Shown: piece after piece, positions 43,534-53,158 of the stretch
Layout: each line of letters opens with the position of its first letter
How positions within the stretch are numbered: the first letter of the stretch is position 1
Origin: Chitinophagales bacterium
GTDB lineage: Bacteria; Bacteroidota; Bacteroidia; Chitinophagales; UBA8649
Reading direction: 5' to 3'
DNA length: 64,000 nt
NCBI GenBank assembly: GCA_020635975.1
Contig: JACJYT010000005.1
Location: 1 to 64,000, forward strand
Program-made: the position numbers and the translations under genes
The notes under the pieces: model-generated
The model's database searches: none
Seen by the model: only the letters and a program-made list of their open reading frames with translations
Told to the model about the DNA's origin: nothing

Positions 43534-45984
43534 CTAGTTTATCGTATTCAAATATTGTTCCAATTCTGCTTCTGTTTTATAGTATACGTCTCTTGGCTTA
43601 CTTCCTAAGTTCGGTCCTACAATTCCAGCATCTTCCAATTGGTCCATAATTCTTCCTGCTCTATTATAGCCCAACTTTAATCTCCTTTGAATCATGGATG
43701 TGCTTCCAACTTGGTTGCTAACAATAACGCGAGCGGCATCCTCAAACAATTCATCTCTTTCCGATGCACTGTAGCTTCCTCTTTCACTATCATCGGCATT
43801 TGGGTCTATGTACTCTGGAAGTTCAAAAACAGTAGGATAACCTTGTTGTTGACTAATATAGTTCACTAATTCTTCTACTTCTGGGGTGTCGATAAAAGCA
43901 CATTGCAAGCGAACCATATCGCTGCCTTGCGAAAACAACATATCTCCTCGTCCAATTAGTTGATCCGCTCCACCGGTATCTAGGATGGTTCTAGAGTCTA
44001 TTTTAGAACTTACTTTGAAAGAAATTCGTGCTGGGAAATTGGCTTTAATAACACCAGTAATTATATTAACGGAAGGGCGCTGAGTAGCAAGAATTAGGTG
44101 TATACCTATAGCCCTTGCTAGTTGAGCTAAACGGGCAATAGGCGTTTCCACTTCTTTTCCTGCTGTCATAATTAAATCGGCAAACTCATCTATAACCAAA
44201 ACAATGTAAGGAAGATATTCATGCCCATTATTAGGATTTAGTTTTCGCTGAACGAACTTTTCGTTGTATTCTTTAATATTTCTAGCCTTAGCTTCTTTCA
44301 ATAGATTATAGCGATTGTCCATTTCTATGCAGAGCGCATTTAGCGTATGAACTACTTTTCTAACATCTGTAATAATAGCATCTTCTTCGCCGGGTAGGAT
44401 GGCTAAGAAATGTTTTTCAATAGCTGTATAAATGGAAAGTTCCACCTTTTTCGGGTCAACTAGAACAAACTTGAGTTGCGAAGGATGTTTTTTAAAAAGT
44501 AAGGAAACTAAAATAGCATTAATACCTACCGATTTACCTTGTCCGGTTGCTCCAGCCATTAATAGGTGTGGCATTTTAGTTAAGTCGGCGATAAAAATTT
44601 CGTTGGCGATATTCTTTCCCAAGCCTATTGGTAGGTCGAATTTGGTATTGCTAAATTTTTCTGATGACAAAATAGATCGAATAGACACGGTTTCCTTTTT
44701 AGCATTGGGTACTTCAATACCAATAGTACCTTTGCCCGGAATCGGGGCAATAATTCTAATTCCTAAGGCTGCCAAGCTTAGTGCTATATCGTCTTCTAAG
44801 TTCTTGATTTTGGAAATTCTAATTCCGGGCGCGGGAATAATTTCGTAGAGCGTAACAGTTGGACCAACGGTAGCCTTAATTTTGGAAATCTCAATGTTAT
44901 AATGCTTAAGCGTTTCGACAATTTGATCTTTGTTTCTCTCTAATTCTTCTTTATCAATATTTACTTTATCTCCACCATGATCTTCAAGAATACTTAATGG
45001 CGGATATTTATAATTACTCAAGTCTAGGGTAGGGTCATAATCGCCGTCGTTATTGATTTTATTTACCGTTTTTTCTTCGACTTGTTCTTCAATATCTAAT
45101 TCCAGTTTTTCCTCTTCTTTTTCTTCCTTGATTTCAGGCTTTTTTGGACTTACGCTTTCCTCTTGAATTTCAAAATCTAAGGAACCTTCTTCCTCTGGTT
45201 CTTCTTCGAAATATTCAGGTTCTTGCTCTTTATCTATTTCATCAAAACCAAATTCAATTGGACGATCCTCTATAAGCTTATCCTTTTCGAAAATGCTTTC
45301 TTCCATGCTTATAATATGCTTCTCTTCTTGCTCATTTTCTTCCTTTAGCTTGGCTTCTTTCTTTTTGAACAAATCTAGTATTTTGGAGAAGTCAATATCA
45401 AAATTTAAAACTAAATAACTCAGTCCTACAACTAATAATATGGCAGCACTTCCAATTCCTTTTACATTGTTTTGTAACCAACCATTGCTTCCTGCTATAT
45501 AATAGCCTATGTATCCTCCAGGGTGAAAAAAGCTATTGGATGTTAGAATGGATCGAATAAATTCTAGAAGAGATGCTAGATAGAACATTAAAAAAATGCT
45601 GTGATAACTTAAGGTCTTCCACTTAAATATTCGCTTGTTGAAAAGTAGGTTAGCACCATAAATAAACAATAAGAAAACGATAAAGAACGATGCCACTCCA
45701 AACATGTTTCGCATAAAAATCTTGGAAGTAAAAACTCCAAATTTTCCTAAGGCATTTTTTTCGTTATAGCTGACCACTTCATTTCCAAATTCGTCGATGG
45801 ATAATTCCTCAACTAAAACTTCATCTTTATGTCCTGAGAAAAGATAAGACAAGAAAGATATTAAGAGTAAGAATGCGATTAGCATTAAAACTAGTCCAAG
45901 GATTTTTTTGGCCTTAGAATTTTGAAAAAGATTGAGCGAGGGCTCTTCGTGTTCTTCCGTTTTTTTCTTTCGGGTACTTGCCAT
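43534..45984 (-). CDS. ftsK: DNA translocase FtsK
   Basis: This 816-residue protein has four or five membrane helices in the first 200 residues. An acidic linker rich in Glu (about 215-320) is followed by the alpha-beta motor domain with Walker A GATGQGKSVGINA and Walker B YIVLVIDEFADLIM. The C-terminal winged-helix gamma domain (SMIQRRLKLGYNRAGRIMDQLEDAGIVGP) reads KOPS-type sequences. FtsK pumps chromosome termini through the division septum and activates XerCD. Length is typical for Bacteroidota. Confidence 0.96.
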   Translation of the reverse strand: MASTRKKKTEEHEEPSLNLFQNSKAKKILGLVLMLIAFLLLISFLSYLFSGHKDEVLVEELSIDEFGNEVVSYNEKNALGKFGVFTSKIFMRNMFGVASFFIVFLLFIYGANLLFNKRIFKWKTLSYHSIFLMFYLASLLEFIRSILTSNSFFHPGGYIGYYIAGSNGWLQNNVKGIGSAAILLVVGLSYLVLNFDIDFSKILDLFKKKEAKLKEENEQEEKHIISMEESIFEKDKLIEDRPIEFGFDEIDKEQEPEYFEEEPEEEGSLDFEIQEESVSPKKPEIKEEKEEEKLELDIEEQVEEKTVNKINNDGDYDPTLDLSNYKYPPLSILEDHGGDKVNIDKEELERNKDQIVETLKHYNIEISKIKATVGPTVTLYEIIPAPGIRISKIKNLEDDIALSLAALGIRIIAPIPGKGTIGIEVPNAKKETVSIRSILSSEKFSNTKFDLPIGLGKNIANEIFIADLTKMPHLLMAGATGQGKSVGINAILVSLLFKKHPSQLKFVLVDPKKVELSIYTAIEKHFLAILPGEEDAIITDVRKVVHTLNALCIEMDNRYNLLKEAKARNIKEYNEKFVQRKLNPNNGHEYLPYIVLVIDEFADLIMTAGKEVETPIARLAQLARAIGIHLILATQRPSVNIITGVIKANFPARISFKVSSKIDSRTILDTGGADQLIGRGDMLFSQGSDMVRLQCAFIDTPEVEELVNYISQQQGYPTVFELPEYIDPNADDSERGSYSASERDELFEDAARVIVSNQVGSTSMIQRRLKLGYNRAGRIMDQLEDAGIVGPNLGSKPRDVYYKTEAELEQYLNTIN

Positions 45985-46088
45985 TTTGCAATGTGTTAAT
46001 TAATCTTCTAAAATCGCACTATTCCATAGTAAGAACGAGAAACTAGCTTTAATCTTACTAACAGCTGTATTTAAATTTGGACATAAAA

Positions 46089-46111
46089 AAAGGGGAACTA
46101 AGTTCCCCTTT
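46089..46111 (-). terminator. Intrinsic terminator after the 46130 gene
   Basis: aaaggggaac (46089-46098) pairs with gttccccttt (46102-46111) around a 3-base loop, flanked by A/T runs. It lies 18 bp beyond the stop of the leftward T9SS-cargo gene. Confidence 0.75.
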
Positions 46112-46129
46112 CAAAAATATGAGTAGAAT

Positions 46130-46825
46130 CTAATTCTTTACAAAAGTTTTAGTGTAAGCTACATTTTTAGATTTATCAAAAAGCTTAATCAAATAAACAC
46201 CATTTTCATAGCTTTGAACATTCACTTTTAAATCACTAAGAGAGCCTACTTCCTTGTGAAATACCTTTCTTCCTATAATGCTGTAAATTTCTATAGATTC
46301 TATAGCATCTAATTGGTTTACGCCTTTAATTTGAATGAAATTAGTAGTTGGATTCGGGAAGATAGATAGACTCTTGGTATCTAAGGTGCTAATTCCCACG
46401 TTGTTGTTTGCTTCACCGTAAAACTTTAAAACTTGTACTGTGTTAGCACTATCTGCAATATCAAAAACAAGCACTTCTACATAGCCAGAGCCTGTTCGGC
46501 CTTCATTGAAGAAATGTACGTCAATGATAGAAGAAGAGTCAACGCCAAGATCTACTTCTTTAGAATCGACATCTGTACCCCAACAAGTAACTTTGTCGCA
46601 TACAGAACTGCCATTCCAAGAAGCAGGAAGATTATTTACTGTTCTTAGCCATTTAATAGTTATGGGAGCACCAGAAGAATTTGTAACACTATTATGTGCT
46701 ACTACTTCATAAGAAGGCGCAGGGTTTTCTATGGTTCCAGAGGAATCTGTATCGAAAGTTAACTGAGCATTACTTATGCCGAGAAAAACCATGAAAAACA
46801 GGCTAGAGAATAAATTTTTAATCAT
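46130..46825 (-). CDS. Secreted protein with type A T9SS sorting domain
   Basis: This 231-residue protein has a signal peptide (about 1-20, ending GISNAQ) and a roughly 120-residue beta-rich domain with two cysteines in SSVCDKVTCWG, not recognised as a named family. The C-terminal domain LSIFPNPTTNFIQIKGVN...SIEIYSIIGRKVFHKEV...YENGVYLIKLF is the type A sorting signal for the type IX secretion system. The ATG at 46825 gives a proper signal peptide, so the longer frame to 46864 is rejected. It diverges from another T9SS cargo gene. Confidence 0.85.
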   Translation of the reverse strand: MIKNLFSSLFFMVFLGISNAQLTFDTDSSGTIENPAPSYEVVAHNSVTNSSGAPITIKWLRTVNNLPASWNGSSVCDKVTCWGTDVDSKEVDLGVDSSSIIDVHFFNEGRTGSGYVEVLVFDIADSANTVQVLKFYGEANNNVGISTLDTKSLSIFPNPTTNFIQIKGVNQLDAIESIEIYSIIGRKVFHKEVGSLSDLKVNVQSYENGVYLIKLFDKSKNVAYTKTFVKN

Positions 46826-46862
46826 TTTGAACTTTTTAAAAATATTGTTTTTATATTTACCC

Positions 46863-46888
46863 ATGCTTTAAAAGGCATTTCAAAGCAT
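46863..46888. promoter_or_regulatory. Inverted repeat between two divergent T9SS-cargo genes
   Basis: atgcttt (46863-46869) and aaagcat (46882-46888) form a 7-bp inverted repeat with 12 bases between, inside the 101-bp divergent promoter region. It is a possible shared operator; length alone does not exclude chance. Confidence 0.2.
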
Positions 46889-46926
46889 CAACCAAATTTA
46901 ATTTTAAATACTTTAAAAAACAAACA

Positions 46927-48654
46927 ATGAATAAAATATTTACTTTTTTCTTGCTTTTTGTTCCTTATTTTATTTTTGCTCAATCTACTAAGGTCGTGTT
47001 AATAGAAGAGGGTTCGAATGCATCTTGCAACCCATGTGCTGCATACAATCCGGCATTTCATGCCCTTACAACTCCTTATGAGAATGCAGGAGAGGTTGTT
47101 GTTTTAAAATACCAATGGTATTTTCCTGGCTATGACCCAATGCACGAACATAATCCAACTGAAGTTAATGCTAGATTCCAAACTTATTACGGACAAAATG
47201 GTGTTCCAACTGGTTTCTTAGATGGTAATGACTATGTGGGTAATATCAGTAATTTTAATGCTACAATGATAAATAATGCTGTAGCAGGTACATCTCCTTT
47301 TGATATTATCATTGATGCTCAAATGAGTGCTGATTTTAGTACTATCAACGTTACTGTAGATGTAGAGTGCACGCAGGCAATTGCGAATAATGCTAACATG
47401 AAATTGAGAATTGCGGTAATTGAAAAGGAAATTAATTTCGATACTGCCCCAGGTTCTAATGGCGAAAAGGTTTTCTATAACATTATGAAGAAGTTTTTAC
47501 CAGGTACTTCTGGCTTGGCTTTAGCAAATACTTTCACTTTAGGAGAAACAGTAAGTTTTTCTGAATCATGGGTACATGCTAATGTTTACGAATTAAGTGA
47601 GTTGGCCGTAGTAGCTTTCATTCAAGATGACGACAACAAAGAGGTGCTTCAAGCTGCTAAAGCGGATGTTCAATTTACGGTTAGCGATCAAGATGCACTT
47701 GCGGCTTTAGAGTCTAAAGCAGTTTCAGCTGAATATGTGGATGCTGCAGTTTGCGATTACAAAATTACTCCTACTGTTAAAATTAGAAATAACGGTAATA
47801 ATGATTTAACTTCATGTGTAATTGAATACAAAGTAAATAATGGTTCTGTTAGAACATTTAATTGGACAGGTTCTATTGCTACTTTAGGTTCAGAAGTAGT
47901 GAGCTTACCAGAAATTCCTTTCTTCCATGCTAATCCAAATAATACTTTATATGTGGAAGTTAAGAATCCTAATGGTCAAGTAGATCCAGATTTAAGTGAT
48001 AATTCTGTGGAAATTGACTTTGAGCAAGCTCCAAATTCATCTGCGAATTTAGAGTTTTATTTTAGTCACGACCAATATGGTTCGGAAATTACATGGCAGT
48101 TGAAGAATTCTGCTGGAACTACACTTTATAGCGGAGGTCCTTATCCAGATGCAGTAGGTAACTTTACAGAAAACTTTGTTTTGAATACTAATGATTGCTA
48201 TGAGTTAATTGTAAATGATTCTTATGGTGACGGTCAAATTGGTTCTGCAACTGGAGCAAGACTTACAGATAGTGGTAATAACACGGTATTATTAAACAAT
48301 CTTGCGGATTACGGTTCTATCTTCAAATTTGCTTTTGGTGTTAATGCAGACCAATCTTCTTTAGTTCCTGATTCAACAGATGTTTTCTCTAGTATAGTAG
48401 ATTACAATGTTCTTTCTAGTTTGAATATTTATCCTAACCCAGCTAAAGATTTTGTTACTATTCAGTTAACTAGCGTAAGTTCTAATGCGCTTAGTGTAGA
48501 ATTAGTAGATGTGATGGGTAGATTAATCGCAGCAGAAGAAATGACAAGCTCTATGGTGAGATTTAATACTTCTGATATTGCAACAGGAATTTACTTTGTT
48601 AACATTAAAGAAAAAGGAAAAGTAGTTGGTGTATCTACGGTAGTTGTGCAATAA
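46927..48654 (+). CDS. Omp28-like secreted protein with type A T9SS sorting domain
   Basis: This 575-residue protein has a signal peptide (about 1-19, ending FIFAQ) and a thioredoxin-fold-like Omp28 region with EEGSNASCNPCAAYNPAFHAL (C-x2-C). The motif YYGQNGVPTGFLDGN holds the cis-proline expected of such folds. Two beta-sandwich regions and a C-terminal sorting domain LNIYPNPAKDFVTIQL...LVDVMGRLIAAEE...IATGIYFVNI follow. It is exported and probably surface-attached by the T9SS. The C-x2-C suggests thiol chemistry or structural disulfide formation, but activity is unproven. Confidence 0.87.
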   Translation: MNKIFTFFLLFVPYFIFAQSTKVVLIEEGSNASCNPCAAYNPAFHALTTPYENAGEVVVLKYQWYFPGYDPMHEHNPTEVNARFQTYYGQNGVPTGFLDGNDYVGNISNFNATMINNAVAGTSPFDIIIDAQMSADFSTINVTVDVECTQAIANNANMKLRIAVIEKEINFDTAPGSNGEKVFYNIMKKFLPGTSGLALANTFTLGETVSFSESWVHANVYELSELAVVAFIQDDDNKEVLQAAKADVQFTVSDQDALAALESKAVSAEYVDAAVCDYKITPTVKIRNNGNNDLTSCVIEYKVNNGSVRTFNWTGSIATLGSEVVSLPEIPFFHANPNNTLYVEVKNPNGQVDPDLSDNSVEIDFEQAPNSSANLEFYFSHDQYGSEITWQLKNSAGTTLYSGGPYPDAVGNFTENFVLNTNDCYELIVNDSYGDGQIGSATGARLTDSGNNTVLLNNLADYGSIFKFAFGVNADQSSLVPDSTDVFSSIVDYNVLSSLNIYPNPAKDFVTIQLTSVSSNALSVELVDVMGRLIAAEEMTSSMVRFNTSDIATGIYFVNIKEKGKVVGVSTVVVQ

Positions 48655-48677
48655 ACTATATTGATCTTATATTGTTT

Positions 48678-48710
48678 TAAAGGGGAGCTCATAGAGCTCC
48701 CCTTTATTTT
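48678..48710 (+). terminator. Intrinsic terminator after the 46927 gene
   Basis: aaaggggagctc (48679-48690) pairs perfectly with gagctccccttt (48694-48705) around an ata loop and is followed by attttttt-like T-rich sequence. It lies 24 bp after the stop. Confidence 0.88.
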
Positions 48711-48725
48711 TTATACCTTTACCAT

Positions 48726-50423
48726 ATGAGACTGTTTTTATTGTACTTACAATTTTTTGGTTTTTTAAATCTGCTTTTAGCCCAAAGCTTTGATCGCCCT
48801 TTTTATGTGCCAGACACTATAAAAGGAGCTAGCATTCAATTGGAAATTAAAGACACGGTGCATTCCTTCTTTCCAGGACTTAATTCTCCTAGTTTTTCAT
48901 ACAATGGTTCGTATTTAGGTCCTACAATAATTTTGGAGAAAAATCAAGAGCAAAATTTTGAAGTTAGGAATGAGCTCATGATGCCTACAACAGTGCATTG
49001 GCATGGCATGCATGTACCTGCCGAAATGGATGGAGGTCCTCATACTGTTATTAACCCCGGTGCAACATGGCAAGCACATTTTACCATTAAGGATGATGCG
49101 AGTACTATGTGGTATCATTCGCATTTACACCATCACACCATGAAGCAAGTAACTAAAGGTTTGGCGGGTATGATAATAATTAGAGACGAAGAGGAAGCAC
49201 AGCTAAATTTGCCTAGAACTTATGGCGTGGATGATATACCACTTATTATTCAGGATAGACAGTTCCTCAATGGAGCTCTAATAGATAGTGCCATTATGGG
49301 CGATAGTATTTTAATTAATGGTGTTATAAGTCCTTTTATTGATTTAAGCGCGAATGTTGTACGGTTTAGAATTTTGAATGGATCCAATCATAGAGTTTAT
49401 ATGCTAGGATTTAGTAATGATATGAGTTTTGAGCTAATTGCTAGTGATGGTGGTTTGTATCAAAATGCAATTAATGCCAACAGAATACTAGTTGCACCTG
49501 GAGAACGCTATGAGCTTTTAATAGATTTGCAAAACTTAGAGGATAGCTCCATATATATGTATACTTATGCATCCGAAATGCCCTTAGGTTATCCTGGAGG
49601 CAGCTTTGTTATTCCAGATGACGATGTTCCTAGTTTAATTAATGGCTTGGATCTGGCTATATTAAAAATTAATGTGCAAAGTTCTAATCCCAGTGGGGTG
49701 CTTAATCCAGATTTAGTGGGCCTAAATTCCTTCTCTATTTGGGATACAAGTACGGTGGATGTTAAGCGAAGTAAGGAGATGAATGCGGAAATAATTAAAG
49801 GTGAATTAGTTTGGACCATCAATAGCAAAGTTTTTGATTTAGAAGTAATGAACGATACTATTGTTTTAGATAGTAAGGAACTTTGGACACTTACTAATTC
49901 TAGTGGAATTATTCATCCCTTTCATATACATATGGGGCATTTTTACATAGTTTCTCGAGCTGGGCAAGCAGCCCCTTTGTATGAACAAGGCAAGAAAGAT
50001 GTTGCTATTGTAAAACCAGGAGAAACTCTAAAGTTTGTAATGCACTTTGAGGACTTTGTTAATGAGGAAGTTCCTTATATGTATCATTGTCATATTTTGA
50101 ATCACGAAGACAATGCTATGATGGCACAGTTTATCGTGGTGGATAGCTCATTTTTTAATGGTATTACACTAGTAGAAGATAAGCTATTGAAGCTTTATCC
50201 TAACCCTACTAAAGGCATTGTTAATCTTAGTATTGGCGAAAATCGATACCTAGAGAAAATTAGCGTCCTTGATCTTCTGGGGAAACTTGTTTTAGAAATT
50301 GATTTAGGAGCCAAAAAGCTCCAATCTTACCCAATTAATTTGGAAAGTTTGAACAAGGATGTTTACCTTATAGCTGTAGAAAGCGAAGATGGAACTAGAG
50401 TAGAAAAACTAATTCTAGAATAA
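48726..50423 (+). CDS. Multicopper oxidase with type A T9SS sorting domain
   Basis: This 565-residue protein has a signal peptide (ends NLLLAQS) and three cupredoxin domains. All copper ligand motifs are intact: HWHGMHVP, WYHSHLHHH, HPFHIHMGHFYIV and HCHILNHEDNAMM (the T1 site with axial Met). The mature fold resembles CueO/CumA-type laccases, which oxidise Cu(I), Fe(II), Mn(II) or phenols. The C-terminal LKLYPNPTKGIVNLSI...VLDLLGKLVLEI...LNKDVYLIAV is a T9SS sorting domain, so the enzyme should work at the cell surface or outside. No copper-export genes are adjacent. Confidence 0.92.
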   Translation: MRLFLLYLQFFGFLNLLLAQSFDRPFYVPDTIKGASIQLEIKDTVHSFFPGLNSPSFSYNGSYLGPTIILEKNQEQNFEVRNELMMPTTVHWHGMHVPAEMDGGPHTVINPGATWQAHFTIKDDASTMWYHSHLHHHTMKQVTKGLAGMIIIRDEEEAQLNLPRTYGVDDIPLIIQDRQFLNGALIDSAIMGDSILINGVISPFIDLSANVVRFRILNGSNHRVYMLGFSNDMSFELIASDGGLYQNAINANRILVAPGERYELLIDLQNLEDSSIYMYTYASEMPLGYPGGSFVIPDDDVPSLINGLDLAILKINVQSSNPSGVLNPDLVGLNSFSIWDTSTVDVKRSKEMNAEIIKGELVWTINSKVFDLEVMNDTIVLDSKELWTLTNSSGIIHPFHIHMGHFYIVSRAGQAAPLYEQGKKDVAIVKPGETLKFVMHFEDFVNEEVPYMYHCHILNHEDNAMMAQFIVVDSSFFNGITLVEDKLLKLYPNPTKGIVNLSIGENRYLEKISVLDLLGKLVLEIDLGAKKLQSYPINLESLNKDVYLIAVESEDGTRVEKLILE

Positions 50424-50424
50424 G

Positions 50425-50904
50425 TTAATTAGTTTTAACTTGTACTTTATTAAACATATCTCTTGCCTGACCTAATAAGACGTTGTAATAGCTTTGTTCA
50501 TCTAATTTAAATTCTAAGTAGATTTCGTCTTCACTACGATGAACTTTCGCTAAATAGAGTTGATTTCCATTAGAAAGGAACATGATATGTCCAATTTGCT
50601 TTTCATTTAGAACTAGAGGAGGTGAAGAACTAACTAGGCTCATGTAATTTTGAGCGCTTTGCTTTTCCCAAAGAGAAAAACTAGAGCCACTTTCATACAT
50701 GGTAGCCTCTATACCAGTAAGTTGATTCTTGAGTTCTACAAGAAGTGAATCTGGAAGTGGACTTAAGCTAAATGTAGTACTTGGTTCTTCCAATAAACTA
50801 GAATGAACACTTTCATTTTCAATTCCTTGTTCTTCAGATTTGTTTTCTGAAGAACAAGAATTGAGACTAAGAAAGCCAATGATGATGAAGAAATATTTCA
50901 GCAT
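50425..50904 (-). CDS. Putative lipoprotein of unknown function
   Basis: This 159-residue protein (from ATG 50904; a TTG lies at 50919) was not recognised. It has a short hydrophobic signal with a lipobox-like LSLNSC, so the mature protein would be a lipoprotein starting CSSENKSEEQ. The rest is a polar domain with LDEQSYYNVLLGQARDMFNKVQV near the end. It begins 4 bp after the rny stop, so it is probably the last gene of the pheT-zapA-rny operon. It converges with the multicopper oxidase gene (1 bp between stops). Confidence 0.75.
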   Translation of the reverse strand: MLKYFFIIIGFLSLNSCSSENKSEEQGIENESVHSSLLEEPSTTFSLSPLPDSLLVELKNQLTGIEATMYESGSSFSLWEKQSAQNYMSLVSSSPPLVLNEKQIGHIMFLSNGNQLYLAKVHRSEDEIYLEFKLDEQSYYNVLLGQARDMFNKVQVKTN

Positions 50905-50908
50905 AAGA

Positions 50909-52504
50909 TTATCTTGCAACAGAAACAGACCGCATTTCTCTGATAACGGTTACTTTTACTTGTCCAGGGTAAGTCATTTCATCTTCTATCTTTTTAGAAA
51001 TTTCAAAAGATAATTCTTCTGATCTCTTATCACTTACCTTACCACTTTCAACTATCACTCGCAATTCTCTACCTGCTTGTATCGCATAAGCCTTATCCAC
51101 GCCTTCGTATCCTAGTGCTAAGGTTTCTAAATCTTTGATACGCTGCATGTAGCTTTCCATGATTTCTCTTCTCGCACCTGGTCTTGCTCCAGAAATGGCA
51201 TCGCAAGACTGGATTATTGGTGAGATAGCAAATTTCATTTCTATTTCATCATGGTGTGCTCCAACTGCATTGCATACAGCAGGATGTTCTCCGTATTTTT
51301 CGCAGAGTTTCATTCCTAAAAGGGCGTGAGATAATTCGCTTTCTTCATCTGGAACTTTTCCAATATCGTGCAATAGACCTGCTCTTTTAGCTAGCTTTAC
51401 ATTCAAGCCAAGCTCTGCAGCCATGGTGGCACAAAGATTAGCGGTTTCTCTTGAGTGTTGTAATAAATTCTGCCCATAAGACGATCTAAATCTCATTCTA
51501 CCAACATAACGAACTAGTTCAGGATGCATACCGCTAATCCCCATGTCTATTACCGTTCTTTCCCCAATTTCCATTAAGTGGTCGTTGAGTTGCTTGGTAG
51601 TTTTCTTTACCACTTCTTCAATTCGTGCTGGATGAATTCTTCCATCTGCCGTAAGCTTTTGTAATGATAGTCTAGCGATTTCTCTTCTAATTGGGTCGTA
51701 GCCTGAAATAACAATGGCTTCTGGAGTGTCATCAACAACAATTTCGCATCCAGTCGCCGCTTCAATAGCTCGGATATTTCTTCCTTCTCTACCAATAATT
51801 TGTCCTTTCTGGTCGTCGGATTCTAAATTGAAAACAGATACGGTATTTTCAATAGCATGTTCTGCAGCCGTTCTCTGAATAGTTTGTATAACTATCTTTT
51901 TCGCCTCTTTATTGGCCTTGGCTTTTGCCTCGTCCATAATTAACTTAACGTGCGACATGGCATCCGTTTCGGCTTCTTTCTTTAAGGTTTCAATCAATTG
52001 ATTTTTTGCTTCAGCTGCTGATAGATTGGAAATTTTCTCCAACTTAGAAACAAACTCATCATGTTGCTTTTCAACTTGTTCTTTTTTAACATTAATGATT
52101 TGCAATTGATCACTTAGATTAGCTCTTAGGATTTCTAGTTCCTTTTCTTTTCTAGAATTTTCTTCTATTTTTAAGCTTAAGTTTTTCTGTGTTTCTTTTA
52201 GCTGATTTTCGCGTTCTCGTGTTTTTTCTCTTCTTTCATTCGTTTCTTCCTCGAACTTAGCCTTCTTTTGCAAGAAGTGTTCTTTAGCTTCAAGCATTTT
52301 ACTTTGCTTGATACTTTCGGCTTTTGAGCTTGTTTTTTCCAAGATTACTTCAGCTTCGGTATTGGCTTTTTTTAAGATTATTTCTGCTTCTTTCTTAGCT
52401 GCCTCATCTATTTCTTTAGCCTTACTACTGCTGAGTTTTTTCCCAACAAAAAATCCTACAGCCAAGGTAAGCAGGGCCGGTACCAGGATCATTACTACAT
52501 TCAT
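50909..52504 (-). CDS. rny: Ribonuclease Y
   Basis: This 531-residue endoribonuclease initiates mRNA decay at the membrane. It has an N-terminal membrane helix (about 3-20), a long charged coiled coil (about 25-200), and a KH domain with IIGREGRNIRAIEAATGCEIVVDDTPEAIV cut as GREGRNIRAIE. The HD domain has LLQHSRETANLCATMAAELG and the metal motif AGLLHDIGKV. Length and order are those of the family. It lies downstream of zapA with a 65-bp gap. Confidence 0.96.
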   Translation of the reverse strand: MNVVMILVPALLTLAVGFFVGKKLSSSKAKEIDEAAKKEAEIILKKANTEAEVILEKTSSKAESIKQSKMLEAKEHFLQKKAKFEEETNERREKTRERENQLKETQKNLSLKIEENSRKEKELEILRANLSDQLQIINVKKEQVEKQHDEFVSKLEKISNLSAAEAKNQLIETLKKEAETDAMSHVKLIMDEAKAKANKEAKKIVIQTIQRTAAEHAIENTVSVFNLESDDQKGQIIGREGRNIRAIEAATGCEIVVDDTPEAIVISGYDPIRREIARLSLQKLTADGRIHPARIEEVVKKTTKQLNDHLMEIGERTVIDMGISGMHPELVRYVGRMRFRSSYGQNLLQHSRETANLCATMAAELGLNVKLAKRAGLLHDIGKVPDEESELSHALLGMKLCEKYGEHPAVCNAVGAHHDEIEMKFAISPIIQSCDAISGARPGARREIMESYMQRIKDLETLALGYEGVDKAYAIQAGRELRVIVESGKVSDKRSEELSFEISKKIEDEMTYPGQVKVTVIREMRSVSVAR

Positions 52505-52569
52505 TTTACTTCATTTATGGTTATAAAAATTGCAAGTAAAACGATTATTAGGACATGGATTAATGAATG

Positions 52570-52860
52570 TTATGGAAGTAATTTTTCCAATTCTTCTAAG
52601 TCTTTTTCAAACTCAGCTTCGTTATCAACACTTTTTTTCTTGTTTTCTAGACTTTGTACAGCATACATTAAAGCACTCATAGCAAGGTAATCTTGCTTAT
52701 CTTTTGCAGCATATACTTGCTGAAACTGCGTAACTTTTTCGTTTACCTCCTTCGCAGCTTTCCGTACATCTTCCTCTTCGCTTTGCTTAATCTTGAGCGG
52801 ATAAGGTCTATCGGCAATAATTACGTTTATATTAATAATATCGTCAGTGTTGTTATTCAT
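52570..52860 (-). CDS. zapA: Cell division protein ZapA
   Basis: This 96-residue protein has the ZapA globular head (INVIIADRPYPLKIKQSEEEDVRKAAKEVN) and a C-terminal helix for coiled-coil dimerisation (SALMYAVQSLENKKKSV). ZapA bundles FtsZ filaments at the division site. It begins one base after the stop of the 98-residue coiled-coil gene and precedes rny. Confidence 0.9.
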   Translation of the reverse strand: MNNNTDDIININVIIADRPYPLKIKQSEEEDVRKAAKEVNEKVTQFQQVYAAKDKQDYLAMSALMYAVQSLENKKKSVDNEAEFEKDLEELEKLLP

Positions 52861-52861
52861 T

Positions 52862-53158
52862 CTAATCGTTGATCAATGCAATACATCGATCTATTTCCTT
52901 TATATACTCGTTTATCTTACGTTTCAATTCTGTTTTATCTTTTGGAGATTCTTCTCCACTAATACTTTTGGCTAACTTTAGCAATTTAAGTTTTTCGTTT
53001 AAATCTTTAAGTTCTTCATCCTGTTTAGCAAGATCTTTCTCCAACGCTAAATTACTATTATTCAAAGTAATAATTTCATTTTTAAGAGAAGCAATTTCCC
53101 CCAACAAAGAATTAACTTTCGCTTTTATGGCTATTAATCTAGACGAATAGTTTTTCAT
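52862..53158 (-). CDS. Short coiled-coil protein between pheT and zapA
   Basis: This 98-residue protein is helical and charged, with heptad-like leucine/isoleucine spacing from about residue 8 to 65 (VNSLLGEIASLKNEIITLN, LEKDLAKQDEELKDLNEKL). A linker SGEESPKDK is followed by a final helix RKINEYIKEIDRCIALI. It overlaps pheT by one base (TAATG) and abuts zapA, so the three are cotranscribed. A ZapB-like division role is suggested only by shape and position. Confidence 0.8.
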   Translation of the reverse strand: MKNYSSRLIAIKAKVNSLLGEIASLKNEIITLNNSNLALEKDLAKQDEELKDLNEKLKLLKLAKSISGEESPKDKTELKRKINEYIKEIDRCIALIND

